Below are positions 1 to 8,355 of a DNA stretch of 64,000 bases, one piece after another. The DNA lies in NCBI RefSeq assembly GCF_900119705.1, contig NZ_LT632322.1, forward strand, positions 372,001-436,000, given 5' to 3'. Each line of letters opens with the position of its first letter. Position 1 is the stretch's first letter. The notes below the pieces were generated by a model that saw only the letters and a program-made list of their open reading frames with translations, made no database searches and was not told the origin of the DNA. The translations under genes were made by a program, and so were the position numbers. Origin of the DNA: Murdochiella vaginalis. GTDB taxonomy: Bacteria > Bacillota > Clostridia > Tissierellales > Peptoniphilaceae.

Positions 1-261
1 CATACGATTGAATTCTTCGCGCTTTTTGGTGTTGGTGCCAGAAATGCCATCATCGGCAAAAATGCCCGCCAGCTCCCAGCCTTTTTGTGCCTGAATGTAT
101 TCCGTGTAGTGCGCAACCTGTGCTTCATAGCTTGTTGCCTGTTCGTCGGAATCTGTAGAAACGCGACAGTAAGCAGCTACCCGAAGAGTGGGGCTTGGCG
201 TTTCCGTCTTTGTGTTTCCCTGCTTCTTTCGGGCGGGAATCATGGTGATGTTCTTATTCAT
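1..261 (-). CDS. Large serine recombinase, N-terminal part (runs off left edge)
   Basis: This gene reads leftwards off the window; only about 87 N-terminal residues are visible. After a short basic leader comes the resolvase catalytic start [13 protein letters not shown], where the serine of CRVST is the expected nucleophile, and then the [17 protein letters not shown] segment typical of large serine recombinases. I chose the ATG at 261 because it overlaps the stop of the preceding ORF by eight bases, which suggests translational coupling. It is the third consecutive recombinase ORF on this strand. Family knowledge says such enzymes catalyse phage or element integration and excision, usually with a C-terminal recombinase domain and zinc ribbon, which lie outside the window. 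Confidence 0.85.
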   Translation of the reverse strand, partial: MNKNITMIPARKKQGNTKTETPSPTLRVAAYCRVSTDSDEQATSYEAQVAHYTEYIQAQKGWELAGIFADDGISGTNTKKREEFNRM

Positions 262-676
262 CTTCAACCTCTCGGATCTGGTTATAGACATATACGGCTT
301 GCTCGAGTGCCGACCGGTCGCCGCAGTCAATCTCATCCATATAAAATCGGGTTTTTACGTAAAAGGTAGGTCTTCGTTTATGGCGAAGCTTCTCCTTGCC
401 CAGATTCTTTGCACGAGAAAGACGCAGCTCATGCGCCTGTTTCAGCCATTCTTCGCTGATGAGTGCGGGGTACCCCTCACTTCCTGCATAAATCGGGTTT
501 TCCAGCAGGCGACGGATGACACTGTGCGTAAAGGTAATACCGACCGACTGCGCAGAAGCCTTCAGACTCATGCCGCTTAAGTAGTTTTCAAATAAGGACT
601 TCAGAGCACACGCTTCCTCTTCGTGAATAGCGATTTTGCCATCTTTCATGCGGTATCCATAAGGAATTGTTCTCAT
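254..676 (-). CDS. Recombinase-domain protein lacking the catalytic resolvase domain
   Basis: This 140-residue protein begins directly in the DNA-binding 'Recombinase' domain: [16 protein letters not shown], an HTH-like stretch to about residue 55, then [20 protein letters not shown]. It has no N-terminal resolvase fold and no CRVS serine motif. It starts six bases past the stop of the upstream full-length recombinase and ends inside the start of the next one, so the three form a coupled cassette. It cannot be a recombinase alone. It could be an accessory directionality or DNA-binding subunit, or a conserved deletion derivative. The intact frame and tight packing argue against simple decay, but function is inference. 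Confidence 0.7.
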   Translation of the reverse strand: MRTIPYGYRMKDGKIAIHEEEACALKSLFENYLSGMSLKASAQSVGITFTHSVIRRLLENPIYAGSEGYPALISEEWLKQAHELRLSRAKNLGKEKLRHKRRPTFYVKTRFYMDEIDCGDRSALEQAVYVYNQIREVEDE

Positions 677-679
677 TAT

Positions 680-2242
680 TTAGGCCAGCCTTTCCGGAAG
701 ACGGAGTCCGCATTTCAGGATGAAGCAGACCTCGGTTCGACTGACAACCTCTACGGCATCGACGAACCTTTTGAATTCTTCCTCGCAAAAGCGTTCCGAA
801 ACTTTTCTCCCTTTTACATAGTGGCAGAGCGCTTCGAGGTTTATTACGGTATCGTCTTTCCCGGCTTCCTGAATTTTGAGCTGTTCGCGCTCTTTTTTTC
901 TTTCTTCAATTCGCGTGACAAGTTTGTTTTTCTCCTTGAGGAAATGCGGACGGTCGAGGTATCCCGAAGCGCTTAAGCGTGTCAGCACATCCAGCTTGTC
1001 TGAATCCTCACGAATGGCTTCGTTTGCTACTTTGAGTTCTTTTACATATGTCTTTGGCTTCTGACCTTGCATCTCGCTTAATAGAGGTTCCAGTATGGCT
1101 TCGCGGGCAAAGGTCAATTTGTTCATCATGCTTGCAAAGGCGCAGAGAATGCCATCTTCATACACAGCCTTGAAAGGGCAATTCTTCTTGCTGTGCAGAT
1201 GCGTACTGCATGCATACATCTTGTAACTGCCGCTTTGCGTATAGCGAGTGATGCGCTTCATGACCGAACCGCATGCTTTACATCTCACCTTCCCGGAGAG
1301 CACCGTTCGATTGAGATACTTGGGGCTCTCCTGAATGATCCCTTTATTCTCACGCTTGAGCTCGATCAGTTCGTTAACCGCGTCATATGTTTTTCTGTCG
1401 ATGATCGCCTTATGATGGTCTCTCACGAGGTATGCATTTTTCTCACCGTTGTTTTTATGACGCTTGAAGGCATCATCGGTATAGGTCTTCTGAAAAAGGC
1501 AATCGCCGGTATATTTTTCATTTTTCAAGATGGCAAGGATACTTCCGCTGCTCCAAAGTCCTCCGTGGGCAGAAGGGATGTTTTGATCATTGAGAATTCT
1601 TGCGATTGAATATCCGCCATATCCTGCCAGCGCAAGTTGAAAGATCTCTCGCACGATCACAGCCTGATTTTCCACGATTGCCATCACACCATCGTCGTTT
1701 CGATAACCGAAAGGCGGGCAGGTGATGATGAATGTCCCGCTTTGGAAGCGTTGCTCAATGGACCAGCGCACATTGGCAGATTGGGAAGCGGACTCATCCT
1801 GCGCCATCGAACTTAGGATGGATAAAAAAAGCTCGCTCTCCATTTCACTGGTATTGATATTTTCCTTCTCAAAGTATACGGGGATCTTTAGTTCCAGAAG
1901 CTTTCTGACCATGCGCAAGCAATCTGCTGTATTTCTGGAAAAACGACTGATGGATTTGGTTAGCACAAGGTCGATTTTTCCGAGGCGGCAGTCACGCAGC
2001 ATGCGTCTGAGTTCAGGTCTTGCTTTGCTCTTGGCAGCGCTGACGCCCCTTTCATAATAGATATCGTGCAAAGTCCATCCGTCTCGAGTGCAAATATAGG
2101 AAGCATAGTGTTTACGCTGCGCTTCCAGACTTTCAAGCTGCGCGTCCGATTCGGTGGAGACACGGCAATAGACGGCGATGCGCATCTGTTTTTGCTGCTT
2201 CCGTTGTGTTGCCACACCATCGATTCTCGTTACTTTCTTCAA
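680..2242 (-). CDS. Large serine recombinase (phage integrase type)
   Basis: This full-length site-specific recombinase is about 520 residues, or 535 if a weaker GTG at 2287 is used. I prefer the TTG at 2242 because a GGAGG lies eight bases upstream. The catalytic domain shows AVYCRVSTESD with the active-site serine, YERGVSAAKSK, and LTKSISRFSRNT. A recombinase domain follows (CPPFGYRNDDG, then NDQNIPSAHGGLWSSGSI), then a zinc ribbon (CKACGSVMKRI with later cysteines ACSTHL and NCPF) and a C-terminal coiled-coil stretch rich in K, E and R. Such enzymes integrate prophages at short-core att sites. With the two ORFs downstream it forms the recombination module of this prophage. Confidence 0.92.
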   Translation of the reverse strand: MKKVTRIDGVATQRKQQKQMRIAVYCRVSTESDAQLESLEAQRKHYASYICTRDGWTLHDIYYERGVSAAKSKARPELRRMLRDCRLGKIDLVLTKSISRFSRNTADCLRMVRKLLELKIPVYFEKENINTSEMESELFLSILSSMAQDESASQSANVRWSIEQRFQSGTFIITCPPFGYRNDDGVMAIVENQAVIVREIFQLALAGYGGYSIARILNDQNIPSAHGGLWSSGSILAILKNEKYTGDCLFQKTYTDDAFKRHKNNGEKNAYLVRDHHKAIIDRKTYDAVNELIELKRENKGIIQESPKYLNRTVLSGKVRCKACGSVMKRITRYTQSGSYKMYACSTHLHSKKNCPFKAVYEDGILCAFASMMNKLTFAREAILEPLLSEMQGQKPKTYVKELKVANEAIREDSDKLDVLTRLSASGYLDRPHFLKEKNKLVTRIEERKKEREQLKIQEAGKDDTVINLEALCHYVKGRKVSERFCEEEFKRFVDAVEVVSRTEVCFILKCGLRLPERLA

Positions 2243-2272
2243 TGCTTTCACCTCCGCTCTCCTATATAGACG

Positions 2273-2296
2273 CTCTAAACCAGACACATAGCAAGT
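2273..2296 (-). promoter_or_regulatory. ACTTGCTAT-N11-AGAG element, copy 1 (before recombinase)
   Basis: On the minus strand this reads ACTTGCTAT, 11 bases, AGAG, then TATATA a few bases later. The same words at the same spacing occur at three other gene starts in this prophage (19680-19703, 20196-20219, 21341-21364). It lies between the 64-aa ORF and the recombinase. TTGCTA could be a -35-like hexamer, but the TATA word is about 20 bases away, so a protein-binding site is equally possible. Confidence 0.5.
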
Positions 2297-2299
2297 TGT

Positions 2300-2494
2300 T
2301 TATTCCATCAGCTGGTAGAGAAATGGCCGATATACACTACGATTTTGTCTGTGCAGTATTTGCGCTTCGCATTCCGCAAGAATCCCTTGCGCATAGAGTT
2401 CGTCAACATAAGCCTCGGCAAGCCGGTAATAAACGTCGCGCATCAGATCTTCCTGCACCGGAAGAGGCTGTTTATTATTTATATCGTTTGTCAT
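2300..2494 (-). CDS. Small conserved-type phage protein, unknown function
   Basis: This 64-residue soluble, acidic protein has no recognisable domain. It has a good ribosome-binding site (AAGGAGGGCAACG before the ATG) and is the first gene after the endolysin terminator, immediately upstream of the recombinase cassette. Its sequence looks alpha-helical (DVYYRLAEAYVDELYAQG). The position suggests it is co-transcribed with the recombinases and could help regulate or direct recombination, but that rests on location only. Confidence 0.6.
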   Translation of the reverse strand: MTNDINNKQPLPVQEDLMRDVYYRLAEAYVDELYAQGILAECEAQILHRQNRSVYRPFLYQLME

Positions 2495-2544
2495 CGTTGC
2501 CCTCCTTATCTCGAGGGCAGATCCGTTTCACCCTCTCCTTTCCA

Positions 2545-2573
2545 CTGGAGATGGCGAGAGGTTTTGAGCGGAT
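2545..2573 (-). repeat. CTGGAG-N11-WTTTGAGCGG element, copy B
   Basis: Written on the plus strand: CTGGAG at 2545-2550, 11 bases, then TTTTGAGCGGAT at 2562-2573. The same word pair with identical spacing occurs at 35512-35540 and 40123-40149. It sits between the late-operon terminator and the 64-aa ORF, where a leftward transcript would begin. Confidence 0.5.
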
Positions 2574-2592
2574 TTCCTGTCTTCAAAAGGTG

Positions 2593-2621
2593 CTGGAGGT
2601 GAGAGGAGCGTTTTGACGAAA
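2593..2621 (-). repeat. CTGGAG-N12-WTTTGACGAAA element, copy E
   Basis: This is a variant of the element next to it: CTGGAG, 12 bases, TTTTGACGAAA. The only other copy of this variant is at 35449-35477, also paired with a GAGCGG-type copy. The pairing and the 12-base spacing are seen directly; the function is unknown. Confidence 0.45.
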
Positions 2622-2632
2622 CAAGGGAAAAA

Positions 2633-2672
2633 AAATAAGCCTGCCGCTGATGAGAACCATCAGCAGCAGGCG
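2633..2672 (-). terminator. Intrinsic terminator after the lysis genes
   Basis: A GC-rich hairpin (GCCTGCCGCTGATG pairing with CATCAGCAGCAGGC, loop AGAAC) is followed on the minus strand by TTATTTTTTTTC. It closes the late operon just beyond the endolysin. T residues on the other side could let it work in both directions. Confidence 0.85.
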
Positions 2673-2688
2673 TTTTGTTTACACAGGT

Positions 2689-3627
2689 TCACAGGAGTTC
2701 GTTTACACGCTTTTGCACGGCATCATAATTGTAGCCGGCCTTCGTCAAGCGATTCTTTCGCTCGTTGCCGTTGCCCCAGTCGCCATGAATCACCTCACGG
2801 GCAAGGGTGTTGATGGACTTTTTCGGCTTGACGGAAAGACGCTCGTTGACCTTTTTCTGTACTGCATCGTAGGAATAACCGGAAGCCGTCAGGCGGCGCT
2901 TGCGCTCCTCGCCGTTTCCCCAGAGGCCTTTTATCACCTCGTCAGCCAACGTCTCTACAGTTTTCTTTTCCGGAGCCGGTGCGGGTTTTGCAGTGGGTGC
3001 AGTGCTTCCTTTGGCATAGCCATTAAATCCGCCGCCACGGATGAGGGAGGGATAGTCGATGTAAGAAATGTCCAAGTCCACATTGCCGGCAATGCCAGAT
3101 ACGCTGCCCTTGCTGGAGTACTGCCAAAGGCCGCTTTCGCCTTCAAAGCTGTTCGTGTTTGCCCACTGGGCGCACCAGAAGGCATAGCGCTTGCGGATGG
3201 ATTTCGAGAGAATGTTTCTCGCGACCGAGGCACTCGTGTAGAAACCGGCAAAGTAACCGCCCGCTTCCATTTCATTGCAGAAGGCTTGGATGAGGCTGTC
3301 ACAGAAAGCCTGCCCTCGAGAAAGCTGAGACGATTCTTCCAGATCAAAAAAGATCGGATAGTCAAACTGCTTTCCGGCGATGATCTGCTTACATACTTTC
3401 GCTTCTGACCTTGCGTTATCTGCGCTTCGGGCATACGAATACCAGTAAGCCCCAACATGAAGGCCAGCGGCTTTTGCCCGGGCGTAGTTCTGTTCAAAGG
3501 TGCGGTCCTTCTGGGAAGTATCCCAACCATAGCCGGCACGGATGATGACAAAATCAATTCCGTCCGCTTTTACCTTGTTGAAATCAATCGAGCCGTTCCA
3601 TTTGGAGACGTCAATCCCTTTACTCAT
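2689..3627 (-). CDS. Phage endolysin: GH25 muramidase with two Cpl-7-type repeats
   Basis: This 312-residue lysin starts at the ATG at 3627, 7 bases after AGGAGG. Residues 1 to about 190 are a GH25 lysozyme domain: GIDVSKWNGSIDFNKVK at the N-terminus, IRAGYGWD, and the acidic catalytic pattern around FFDLEESS, ending in DLDISYID. A linker rich in Pro and Ala leads to two copies of a ~40-residue CW_7-like wall-binding repeat (LADEVIKGLWGNGEERKRRL, then LAREVIHGDWGNGNERKNRL), as in pneumococcal Cpl-7. It cleaves the glycan of peptidoglycan for host lysis. It overlaps the holin gene by eight bases and has no signal peptide, so release should depend on the holin. Confidence 0.93.
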   Translation of the reverse strand: MSKGIDVSKWNGSIDFNKVKADGIDFVIIRAGYGWDTSQKDRTFEQNYARAKAAGLHVGAYWYSYARSADNARSEAKVCKQIIAGKQFDYPIFFDLEESSQLSRGQAFCDSLIQAFCNEMEAGGYFAGFYTSASVARNILSKSIRKRYAFWCAQWANTNSFEGESGLWQYSSKGSVSGIAGNVDLDISYIDYPSLIRGGGFNGYAKGSTAPTAKPAPAPEKKTVETLADEVIKGLWGNGEERKRRLTASGYSYDAVQKKVNERLSVKPKKSINTLAREVIHGDWGNGNERKNRLTKAGYNYDAVQKRVNELL

Positions 3628-4039
3628 GTGTTTCCTCCTTTTCTGCGCGCTCATGGAGCTGTGCGAGCACGACTTTCAGCTTTTTCGGGACAGGCAGTCC
3701 CAGATGCGTGGCATTTTCGACAAGGGACAGGCCCTCATTGGAGAGATAGAAGAAGATGACGGCCGTGCGCAGAACCGAGCCAGTACCGATGACCTGAGCA
3801 TCAATCATGTGTCCGATGCCTACGAGCAGAAAGATCAAGACCTTTCTTGCGATGCCTTTGAAGCCGACCGCACTCGAGAGCTTCTTGTCTGCTACTGCGC
3901 ACATGATGCCGGTGATGTAGTCGGTGATGACAAAGGCGATGAGTGCATAAAGCAAACCGTCAAATCCTCCAAGATAAAATCCCAGCCATCCGCCGATTCC
4001 GGTGAAGATGAGCTGGATACTGTTCCAGAACTCTTTCAT
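3620..4039 (-). CDS. Phage holin (phi-LC3/toxin-secretion type)
   Basis: This ~139-residue membrane protein starts at ATG 4039 behind AGGAGGAACGCG. It has hydrophobic segments at IFTGIGGWLGFYLGG, LLYALIAFVITDYITGIM, VLIFLLVGIGHMI and AVIFFYLSNEGLSL, and a charged C-terminus (HERAEKEETHE). This matches the Phage_holin_4 family, which opens the membrane at the end of infection so the endolysin can reach the wall. Its stop overlaps the start of the GH25 endolysin and its start overlaps the stop of the gene before it, so the lysis pair is translationally coupled. Confidence 0.9.
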   Translation of the reverse strand: MKEFWNSIQLIFTGIGGWLGFYLGGFDGLLYALIAFVITDYITGIMCAVADKKLSSAVGFKGIARKVLIFLLVGIGHMIDAQVIGTGSVLRTAVIFFYLSNEGLSLVENATHLGLPVPKKLKVVLAQLHERAEKEETHE

Positions 4040-4431
4040 CGCGTTCCTCCTAATACGTAATACGTAGAAAGCCACTCCGGCATCTCCGGAATGGCTCCTG
4101 TTTCGGTGGCATCCAGCCAGGCCAGATACCACGCATTTAGTTCCTTTTTCTGTTGTTCTGTAAGTCTGTCGTACCAAGGCGTGCCCCGGTTGATGACGGG
4201 AAAGCACTCCTTGCATCGACGTTCACGAATCGCATCCTTCGCTGCATTTTTCGATTTAGCAACCAGACGTTTTTTGTCCAAGACAAGGTCACCGTCCCGG
4301 ATTCGGTAGCATTGGTAATGGAGAGCAAAGTCTTCTATGTCCTCTGGCTCTGCGCATTCCGCTCCTCCGACCAGCATTCCGTCCAAGGCGAAGCTCGTAA
4401 TAAAACCTTGTTCATCAGTTAGAATCTGCAT
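4036..4431 (-). CDS. Small phage protein of the tail-fibre/lysis junction
   Basis: This 131-residue protein has no transmembrane segment. Its C-terminal part (NRGTPWYDRLTEQQKKEL, AWYLAWLDATET, PEMPEWL) resembles the short accessory proteins encoded between tail-fibre and holin genes in many siphoviruses. The N-terminal part includes a CxxC-like pair (RCKEC). It is coupled to the holin by an ATGA overlap and lies ten bases after the large tail protein. A tail-fibre accessory or assembly role is inferred from position only. Confidence 0.6.
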   Translation of the reverse strand: MQILTDEQGFITSFALDGMLVGGAECAEPEDIEDFALHYQCYRIRDGDLVLDKKRLVAKSKNAAKDAIRERRCKECFPVINRGTPWYDRLTEQQKKELNAWYLAWLDATETGAIPEMPEWLSTYYVLGGTR

Positions 4432-4441
4432 GATTTCCTCC

Positions 4442-6643
4442 TTAATTCACCCCAAACACTCGGATAATCTGCCCATTGGAACTTCTGTCGTAGTAAGCAA
4501 GTGTCACGGTCGTGCCTGAGTAGTAAAGCTTGAAAGCGTAGTAATTGCTCTCGTCCGCAATCTGGTAGTTGGTGGCTGTCGTAGTGAGCTGGGCGGAAGG
4601 CACGACCAGTGCGCACCTCGAAGAAGCAGTGCTGGGCTGGCCGATAATGACGAAAAAGTTGTAGCTCTTCGAAAAGGTCGTGCTACCCGTCGTGATTGCG
4701 CCGCTGTAGAGGGAGGTTGCGGTAATCCCGAGATTCGACCGGGCGGCAGAGGCATAGGATGCGCCGGTACCACCGGAGGAGACGGCCAAGGGACTGGTGA
4801 GCGAAATGGAAGGCCAGGAGTTCCGGTCGTAGGCGGCTTTTACAGCCGAAGAGGTCGCTGCTGTGGAAGTGCTGGTCGAGCTGGTGCTGGTGGAGAGTTT
4901 CGTTATGCCAAAATAGCTGGTATCGGCCAAGGGCGTGGTCAAGGCCACCCAGAAAATTCCGTCATAGATCAGAATTACCGTCTGCTCGGGTCGCCAGTAG
5001 TTGGTACCGACAGCCGTTCTTCCCACATTGACGATGTACTTAAGTCCGGTGCCGTTAACGTTGATTCTGGGAAAGGTGGCCGTATTGTTGTGCATGAATT
5101 TCATCAAGACCACAGCGCCAGTGTTCAGCGTTTGAAAATCCGGACACTCGCCGGTTTTCTCCACCACATCGGCTGCATCATTGCAAACGCCAAAGGGCAA
5201 TCCGCCGCTCAGCGATGCGATATACGCTGGTAAAAGCAGCCCGTAAACCTTCACGCTCCAGTCCGGTGCGACCTCGAAGCATTTCTCGATTTCCGATACC
5301 TTGCCGATGGCCAGCCCGTTTCCGCCGTTCTTGAAATCCATCACAACGGCTGCGGTGGAAATGGAATCGGTAATGGAGATGCTGGTAAAGGCATCGGTTA
5401 GGGTGTATTTCACCTCATACGTATTTTCCGGCGAAATCGAGCCGCTTCCGAAAGTGAAGGGTGTGTTGCTCGTAAAGGTTGTAGCGGCATCTGTCCAGGT
5501 CGCGTCGGATTCTTTTTTGTACGATACCGAGGTGGTGATGGTATTCTTTCCTCCGACAGAAGCAAAGTAAAACTCCAGAAGGGCTCGGACATAAGTGCCA
5601 TCCCCCTTTGGCGTGCCTGTGCTGTCGGCACGCTCGGACTGCGCACTTAAAAAGCGTGGCGAGTAGTACGGCAAAACGGAGATGCTTACGGTTTTGGCAT
5701 CGGAGGTGCGTCCTCTGGAATCGGTGACCTTGGCGGTAAAAGTGGTGGTGCCATAGTCATTTAAAAAACCTGTCGTAAGTGAAGAGGACGATCCGGAAAA
5801 GCCTCCACCCGTGATGCTGTAGGAGCGAATCGTCGAGCCGTAGCTTCCGGTGGCACCCGATATGGCCAGCGTCGCCTTGGATTTGTACTGCACATACACG
5901 CCCCAAGTGGAAGGCACGGTCCCGTCGATATGGCTGGCCGTCAGACTGCCGATGGTCGGCTTTATCGTAGAAGGCACATAAAGCGTGATGGTTGTTGCCT
6001 TGGAGCCGATGTATGTTCCGCCATTATAGGTATAGCAAGTGATGGTGCATGTCCCCGAGGTGCTATTTGGAATCTGCGAGGCAAGGCTTAACGGCGGTGT
6101 CCAGGACAATGAGGTACCGGTGGTTTTTATGGCAATGGCGCTGGAAACACTGCCAAACCGGTAAGCCAGCGTATGTGTGAAGGACGATACTGCCCGAGAG
6201 ATCTTGATGGTGGTTGCCGTCCCCATCGAGATGGATGAGGCAGACACAGACGAGGCACGCGGAATCGAGTCCAGCGTGATGGAGGCATTTGCCGTAATCG
6301 TACTGTAATAGGTGCCGCTAATCGTCGCTTCAATGTGAAAGACCGCAGAGATGTTGAGCGTCTTTGATCCGTCACTGTTGTGATTGACCGTCTTGGTAAC
6401 GGAGCCTAAGGTGTGACTTCCTGTGGTATCGACCGCAGGAGAGGAAAAGGCCTGCGACTGACCATCAATCGTGCAGGTGTTATTGGTGCGCCCACTGATG
6501 TAAAGGGTCCAGTCGTTCACGAGCACCATCGTGGCCGTGATGGTCGAGTGGTTGTTGGTGATGTCTTTGGTTTGCTTCCAGTCGACGCGCAGCACATAGT
6601 GACCGCCGTGAATGGAACCGGAAAAACTGCCGGAAGATGCCAT
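4442..6643 (-). CDS. Phage tail/minor structural protein, DUF859 type
   Basis: This 733-residue protein is rich in Ser, Thr and Gly. The N-terminus (SGSFSGSIHGGHYVLRVDW) and the repeated Ig-like beta blocks match the DUF859 family of siphovirus tail proteins. The middle holds three or four immunoglobulin-like segments (SVSASSISMGTATTIKISR, SYGSTIRSYSITGGGF). The last ~200 residues are a fibre-like region with low-complexity STSTSSTSTSTAATSS followed by a receptor-type beta domain. It lies between the tail endopeptidase-like protein and the lysis genes, the usual place for the host-recognition fibre or baseplate protein. Host range would depend mainly on its C-terminus. Confidence 0.85.
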   Translation of the reverse strand: MASSGSFSGSIHGGHYVLRVDWKQTKDITNNHSTITATMVLVNDWTLYISGRTNNTCTIDGQSQAFSSPAVDTTGSHTLGSVTKTVNHNSDGSKTLNISAVFHIEATISGTYYSTITANASITLDSIPRASSVSASSISMGTATTIKISRAVSSFTHTLAYRFGSVSSAIAIKTTGTSLSWTPPLSLASQIPNSTSGTCTITCYTYNGGTYIGSKATTITLYVPSTIKPTIGSLTASHIDGTVPSTWGVYVQYKSKATLAISGATGSYGSTIRSYSITGGGFSGSSSSLTTGFLNDYGTTTFTAKVTDSRGRTSDAKTVSISVLPYYSPRFLSAQSERADSTGTPKGDGTYVRALLEFYFASVGGKNTITTSVSYKKESDATWTDAATTFTSNTPFTFGSGSISPENTYEVKYTLTDAFTSISITDSISTAAVVMDFKNGGNGLAIGKVSEIEKCFEVAPDWSVKVYGLLLPAYIASLSGGLPFGVCNDAADVVEKTGECPDFQTLNTGAVVLMKFMHNNTATFPRINVNGTGLKYIVNVGRTAVGTNYWRPEQTVILIYDGIFWVALTTPLADTSYFGITKLSTSTSSTSTSTAATSSAVKAAYDRNSWPSISLTSPLAVSSGGTGASYASAARSNLGITATSLYSGAITTGSTTFSKSYNFFVIIGQPSTASSRCALVVPSAQLTTTATNYQIADESNYYAFKLYYSGTTVTLAYYDRSSNGQIIRVFGVN

Positions 6644-6657
6644 GGGCTGCTCCTTTC

Positions 6658-8355
6658 TTAATTGGAAGAGGCCCTCCAGACAACGGAGAGGTTGCCGGTC
6701 GGGCGCGGAATGAAGTCAAACCAGCCGCGTCCCTCGGTGCCAAGGGAAAGCCGGTAGCGAATTTCGGCGTTGGTGATGACGAGCGATTGATTGGAAATGT
6801 AAGCAATGACCTGTCCGTTCTCCTTGAAGGCCAGCTGTTCATTGGAAAGCTCTGCGGTGAAGGCATTGCCGATTTTCCCGAGCTCAATGAGCGCCCCGCG
6901 AAAGCGGATATATTCTTCTAACAGCTGCTGGTTGGCGATGACGTTTCCTCGGATTTCATCCGTTTTCGCATGAAAATCCAGCCGGAGCTCGGTGCTCGTC
7001 TGCGTGATGCTACTGGAAAAGTCCTGCCGCAATGTCTCGAGGTCTGATTTGGAGACGTACTCCTCACGCACGGCGCTGTTGATCTGTTCGGCAGTTTTCG
7101 TGATTTCCGAGTAAAACTGCTGAACGTTGACCTCAAGAGAGGATGCGGCATCTTTGGCCTGCGTTGCTTCGGCAAGCGCTGTGTCGGCTTTGCTTACAGC
7201 CGAATTGATCTCTTCGGTCTTTCCCTCGATGTCGACGGAAAGCGCTTCGAGGTTCTTGGACTGCTCTGTGGCAGCCTTGGAAAGGGTGATGTTTCTCGCG
7301 CCGATCGTGATGGTGTTGCTTGCCGGATGGAGGTAATCTCGCGTCCTCGCAAGACAAAGGTATCTACCGTCAATGCCGTGGGGCTTGGAGAGACAGCGGA
7401 TGTATTCTCCGGCATGCATCTCCGAAAGCGTAGAACCGGTATCTGACTCATCCACAATGGAAAGTTCCATGCTGGTGATGCCGTCTTTGAGTTCCGGAAG
7501 CCTTGCCTGGGCCTTTCGGAGGAGGTTCTCGGGAAGTGTGACATCGTCCCAGATTTCCGTCGTCCAGATCTTTCCAATCTCCGCTGTAGTGTCAGCGTCC
7601 TCTACATAATTCAGTCCTCCGTTGACTGAGGTGATGTCCACGCGGCGTTCGGTTTCGTTGCCTTCGCTGTCGGTTTCGGTGGACTTTGCGCCAAGCGGAA
7701 TTAGCATAGAAACACGCTTCGTGTGATCGCGGTTGATCTTCACATCCAGCAGGTTCTTGCCGTATTCCACGGTTTGAAGCGAGGCGGCAGTAAAGTCGGC
7801 AAGATAGTCCAGCTGCTTTTTGCCGTCTGCTGTGTAGCTCACTTTGAGATAGCCGCCGTGGGTGTCGAGGAGTTTTTCTTTGATGGCATCGAGCGTCACC
7901 GAATAGTCGCCGTTTTCATAAGCGACGTAATCATTGGTATCGGACACGGTCACCGTTCCCAGCACAAACTGCTTCTTTTCTTCCACGGCGCTGTTGTGGG
8001 AAGAAAGAAAAAGTTCCAGAAGACCTCGAAGAGGGCCCTGATAGTGATAAGGTGGCTGAAGACTGTCTTTGAGAAAAGCCAGCGCCGACTCGCAGATCCA
8101 GGTGTGCGTATTGTAAAAATCCGTCCCATCATCCAGCACCCGGCCTTCAAAGACAATCTGATCGCCTTTCTTGCAGATAATGGTCGATGCCAACGGGTGA
8201 ATCTTTGTGATATAGGGATGCGTGAACGGCGCGGAGAGAATGAAACGGTCGATGCTCTGAGCATCCTCCTCGATTTTGGCTTCTGTGACGGCCAGTTCGC
8301 TTAAGTCCGGGTGGTAGAAAAGGGCGCCGTCGACATAGACTGTAAACTGACTCAT
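6658..8355 (-). CDS. Tail-associated protein, prophage endopeptidase-tail type
   Basis: This protein of about 565 residues starts at the ATG at 8355, which overlaps the stop of the distal tail gene (ATGA). The N-terminal 350 residues (FTVYVDGALFYHPDLSELAV, then beta-rich, with DGRYLCLARTRDYLHP) match the gp44/Tal-like domain that forms the tip of siphovirus tails. A long predicted coiled coil follows (NLEALSVDIEGKTEEINS, SDLETLRQDFSS), and a short C-terminal beta domain ends in TGNLSVVWRASSN. It is probably a tip/lysin-carrier protein working with Dit. No clear peptidase active site is seen, so an enzymatic role is not claimed. Confidence 0.85.
   Translation of the reverse strand: MSQFTVYVDGALFYHPDLSELAVTEAKIEEDAQSIDRFILSAPFTHPYITKIHPLASTIICKKGDQIVFEGRVLDDGTDFYNTHTWICESALAFLKDSLQPPYHYQGPLRGLLELFLSSHNSAVEEKKQFVLGTVTVSDTNDYVAYENGDYSVTLDAIKEKLLDTHGGYLKVSYTADGKKQLDYLADFTAASLQTVEYGKNLLDVKINRDHTKRVSMLIPLGAKSTETDSEGNETERRVDITSVNGGLNYVEDADTTAEIGKIWTTEIWDDVTLPENLLRKAQARLPELKDGITSMELSIVDESDTGSTLSEMHAGEYIRCLSKPHGIDGRYLCLARTRDYLHPASNTITIGARNITLSKAATEQSKNLEALSVDIEGKTEEINSAVSKADTALAEATQAKDAASSLEVNVQQFYSEITKTAEQINSAVREEYVSKSDLETLRQDFSSSITQTSTELRLDFHAKTDEIRGNVIANQQLLEEYIRFRGALIELGKIGNAFTAELSNEQLAFKENGQVIAYISNQSLVITNAEIRYRLSLGTEGRGWFDFIPRPTGNLSVVWRASSN

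Noticed and set aside
2650-3408. 252-codon plus-strand frame opposite the endolysin
   Set aside because: It is antisense to the clear GH25 lysin and shows no domain of its own.
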